Of a stretch of 32,352 bases of DNA, positions 29,769 through 32,352 are shown piece after piece. The DNA is from JAVZJR01 sp037447235. GTDB taxonomy: Archaea; Micrarchaeota; Micrarchaeia; Anstonellales; Bilamarchaeaceae. The notes beneath the pieces are model-generated. The model did not search any database, was not told where the DNA came from, and saw only the letters and a program-made list of their open reading frames with translations. The translations under genes were made by a program, and so were the position numbers. The stretch spans positions 1-32,352 of the forward strand of contig JBBIHC010000009.1 of NCBI GenBank assembly GCA_037447235.1, written 5' to 3'. How positions within the stretch are numbered: position 1 is the first letter of the stretch; each line of letters begins with the position of its first letter.

Positions 29769-31524
29769 GTGGGCATAAGGATAGCAGTGATTGACAGGGA
29801 ACTGTGCATAAAGGAAGAATGCGGATACAGGTGCATCAAGGTATGCCCTGTCAACAGGATGGGGCAGGAATGTATAGTAAAAGACGAGGCCACGGCATTT
29901 CCCATAATATCAGAGCACCTGTGCATAGGCTGCGCCCTGTGCGTGAAAAAGTGCCCGGTGCAGTGCATATCCATAATAAACCTCGCGCAGGAGGTCGGAA
30001 CGCCGATATTCCAGTACGGCATAAACGCGTTCAGGCTTTACGGCTTTCCATTGCCAAAAAAAGAAGGGGGCGCCATATCGCTTGTGGGCAAAAACGGCAT
30101 CGGAAAGACGACCGCGATAAAGATACTCTCGCGGCAGCTTAAGCCCAATCTTGGGGTGGTTGACGGGGAGCCTGATGAAGAAAAGATTTTTTCCCAGCTT
30201 CCGATTGATGTGCAACGGTATTTTGATGCCATCAGGGAAAGAACCAAGGTAAGCATAAAGCCGCAGTACGTTGACAGGATAAGGGAAGCGTTTCGCGGAA
30301 CCGTGCGGGAGCTGCTTGGGAGGGAGCTCGGAAGAGGCGGGCGAATATTGGAAATCGCGGAAAAATACGAAATCACCGACATCCTTGACAGGAAGATTGG
30401 TGCGCTGAGCGGTGGGGAGTTGCAGAAAGTTGCGATGGCTTTTGCGGCTGGCAGGGAGGCAGACATCTATTATTTTGACGAGATAACCAACTACCTTGAC
30501 ATAGAGGAGCGGCTGAGAATGGGCCTTCGCGTCAGGGAGATAGCTGAAAAGAAGAGCGTTTTGATGGCAGAGCACGACCTGACCATACTTGATTATGTGA
30601 GCGATTACGTTTATCTCCTCTACGGCACTGAGAATGTTTACGGCGTTGTTTCCCGGTTGAAAAGCGTCAGGAACGGGATAAACGAGTACCTGGCAGGATA
30701 TCTCAAGGAAGAGAACGTCAGGTTCAGGGAATATGAAATAACATTCGCGACGCACAGCGAAGGCGAAATAAAAACGCCGGTTCTGCTCAGTTATGGAAGG
30801 ATCGAAAAATCCTACGGGGATTTTGTTTTTTCTGCCGAGGGCGGCGACATAAGAAAAGGCGAGATAATAGGCCTTGTCGGAAAGAACGCATTGGGCAAGT
30901 CCCTTTTCGTAAAAGTGCTCGCAGGAATGGAAAAAGCAGACCTGGGCGAGGCGCTTGCTTCCAAAGTTTCCTACAAGCCGCAGTATCTGGTTGCAGAAGA
31001 TAAAACCGTCGCTGAGATTTTTTCTTCCCAGCCGCTTGATGGCGCAGTGCTGGAAGAATGCAAAAGAAAACTCAACCTAAATCCGCTTCTTGAGAAAAGG
31101 GCAACAGAACTTTCCGGCGGCGAACTACAGCGGGTTGCGCTTGCCCAAGCGCTCAGCGCTGATGCGGCGATTTATCTTTTTGACGAGCCGACAGCATTTT
31201 TGGACATAGAGCAGAGATTCGTCTTTGCGTCCCTTTTGCGCAAGGTAATCACGGAAAAGGAAAAATGCGCTTTTGTTGTTGATCACGATGTTNNNNNNNN
31301 NNATGGACGCGATAGCAAACCGGCTGATTGTTTTTGACGGCAAAAGCTCGGTCAAGGGGCACGCGTCCCCGCCTTACTCAAAGCGGGATGGGATGAATGG
31401 CTTTTTGCGGGCCGCAGGCATAACGATGAGGAGGGACAAGGACAGCAAGCGCCCAAGGATAAACAAGCCCGGAAGCGTTCTTGACCGCGAGCAGAAAGAG
31501 AAAGGCGAATATTACTACTCTTAG
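29769..31524 (+). CDS. ABCE1/RNase L inhibitor, ribosome recycling ATPase (contains an assembly gap)
   Basis: Splits ribosomes after termination, with aRF1/Pelota. The N-terminal Fe-S domain has Cys13, 18, 22, 26 (CIKEECGYRCIKVCP) and Cys52, 55, 58, 62 (CIGCALCVKKCP). NBD1: GKNGIGKTT, LSGGELQKVA, YYFDEITNYLDI and AEHDLTILDY; NBD2: GKNALGKSL, LSGGELQRVALAQAL, LFDEPTAFLDIEQR and VVDHDV. Start is GTG at 29769, with GGGTG upstream and the family N-terminus (RIAVIDRELC). After VVDHDV a run of 10 N (31293-31302) breaks the frame; the C-terminal part (MDAIANRLIVFDGKSS...GEYYYS) continues in another frame to 31524. The gap length, not the gene, is probably wrong. Confidence 0.93.
31293..31302. other. 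Assembly gap (10 N) inside ABCE1
   Basis: Ten undetermined bases between the codons for DHDV and MDA. Family alignment from memory (DHDxMMxD) calls for about two residues here, so six (or another multiple of three) would restore the frame. Confidence 0.95.
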
Positions 31525-32352
31525 ATAATGCCATTTTTCCGCAGCGAACCCTCAATGCCGCCAACAGCCTCTTCCTGAATTTCATATGTTATGTGGAGAA
31601 TCGGTATGTTGATGTTCAGTATGCGTTTTAGATTAACCGGCGTTGCTGAAACGACGACTTCAGCACCGCTTCTTTTTATGCTTTCTTCAAGGTCGCGCAG
31701 CTGCTCCCCGTAATAACCGAGTGCCGGCACGACCTCCCGCAAATGCCCATATTCTTCAAATGCTTTCTTTATGCTGCCTGTTGCGCACTTCCGCGGGTCA
31801 ACCAAAACAGCACCGTGTTGCTTTGCATACTTGTATCCTGCGCCGAAGGCCATCCCGCCGTGTGTGGCGGTCGGCCCGTCCTCTATTACAAGCACCTTCC
31901 TGCCTGCGATGTCCATCTGCTCGTCGGCAGTCAGCTTAAGGTCCGTATAAAGGATGGTTGCGCGGGGGTTTGTTTTCCCTGCTGCTTCGGCTATAAGCGC
32001 GGCTCCGTCCGAATTCTCGCTTTTTTTGTTTATCACAATGACATCCGCCATCCTGAAGTTTGTTTCGCCCGGGTAATATTTCAATTCGTGCCCGGCCCGG
32101 AGCGAATCCGCCACCACAAAAAGGAGGTCTGGCCTGTAAAACGGATAATCATTGTTTCCCCCGTCCCAGACAATTATGTCCGCTTCGCTCTCGGCTTTTT
32201 TGAGTATTCTTGCGTAATCTATGCCTGCGTAGACGACGACGCCGTTCCTTATGTGCGGCTCGTACTCCTCCCGCTCTTCTATTGTGCATTTATGCCTGTC
32301 AAGATCTTCCATCGTGCTGAATCTCTGGACTGCCTGTTTTTCAAGATTGCCA
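31521..32352 (-). CDS. Cyclic 2,3-diphosphoglycerate synthetase-like GTPase (partial, 5' end outside window)
   Basis: C-terminal 276 residues of a COG2403-type P-loop protein. The frame stays open to the window edge, and the residues before the internal Met at 32312 (GNLEKQAVQRFST) continue the family sequence, so the gene starts beyond 32352. Visible blocks: TIEEREEYEPHI, VYAGIDYARILKKAE, IIVWDGGNNDYPFYRPDL, GETNFRMADVIVINK (guanine-type NKx), DGPTATHGGMAFGAGY and PRKCATGSIKKAFEEYGHL. Relatives are called cyclic 2,3-diphosphoglycerate synthetase (a thermophile osmolyte in methanogens) but many are uncharacterised, so the product is uncertain. It is convergent with ABCE1, with stops overlapping (31521-31524). 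Confidence 0.85.
   Translation of the reverse strand, partial: GNLEKQAVQRFSTMEDLDRHKCTIEEREEYEPHIRNGVVVYAGIDYARILKKAESEADIIVWDGGNNDYPFYRPDLLFVVADSLRAGHELKYYPGETNFRMADVIVINKKSENSDGAALIAEAAGKTNPRATILYTDLKLTADEQMDIAGRKVLVIEDGPTATHGGMAFGAGYKYAKQHGAVLVDPRKCATGSIKKAFEEYGHLREVVPALGYYGEQLRDLEESIKRSGAEVVVSATPVNLKRILNINIPILHITYEIQEEAVGGIEGSLRKNGII

Noticed and set aside
31273..31524. Separate small gene after the 10-N gap
   Set aside because: Its translation is the expected C-terminus of ABCE1, so it is the same gene split by a wrong gap length.

Overview
The window looks archaeal. It carries an archaeal gene set: fibrillarin, SBDS, a single Dph2, RtcA, ABCE1/RLI, ribosomal protein L40e, separate PyrB and PyrI, and a cyclic-2,3-diphosphoglycerate-synthetase-type GTPase. 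It also has archaeal TATA boxes about 26 nt upstream of many start codons, GGTG-type ribosome binding sites inside operons, a pilin with a class III signal peptide, and a tRNA-His with bulge-helix-bulge introns. The many secreted proteins of unknown type and the pilin leader motif suggest a DPANN-type archaeon (for example Diapherotrites- or Micrarchaeota-like), but this placement is inference. Two runs of N (100 and 10 bases) show that this is a scaffolded draft or metagenome assembly.

Layout. 0-1.75 kb: a two-gene ABC-2 exporter (minus), divergent from an AlkD-like DNA repair protein (1.8-2.5 kb). 2.6-4.1 kb: a metal(loid)-type operon (minus) made of an ArsR regulator with a palindromic operator, a small CxxC thioredoxin-like protein and a SCSC permease. 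4.1-4.9 kb: a 36-residue zinc ribbon and a MarC-family membrane protein. 4.97-6.7 kb: pyrB-pyrI plus a PPC/DUF296 gene. 6.7-8.1 kb: SBDS and fibrillarin in one operon (minus). 8.19-8.62 kb: tRNA-His(GTG) interrupted by two introns, followed by 70-bp repeats that include the tRNA 3' end and flank an assembly gap.

8.8-20.9 kb is mainly a cell-envelope region. It holds a COG2521-like methyltransferase, a Cys-rich lipoprotein, an HPr-kinase-like P-loop protein, a 1279-residue coiled-coil surface protein, an 894-residue lipoprotein with a lytic-transglycosylase-like segment, a triple zinc ribbon, and a 782-residue secreted protein joining a beta-rich region, a transglutaminase-like Cys-His-Asp domain and a TonB/AgmX-like C-terminus. 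20.9-23.9 kb: Dph2, an unknown protein, L40e and RtcA. 23.9-29.7 kb: a type IV pilus-like operon (ATPase, unknown 550-residue charged protein, two TadC/GspF platform proteins, class III pilin). 29.8-31.5 kb: ABCE1 with a small assembly gap. 31.5 kb to the end: the C-terminal part of a cDPG-synthetase-like GTPase.

How the parts fit together: translation and ribosome maturation (SBDS, FlpA, L40e, ABCE1, Dph2, tRNA-His, RtcA) is spread between surface and secretion genes. The best candidates for undescribed biology are the secreted proteins between 9.5 and 20.9 kb and the unknown 550-residue component of the pilus operon.
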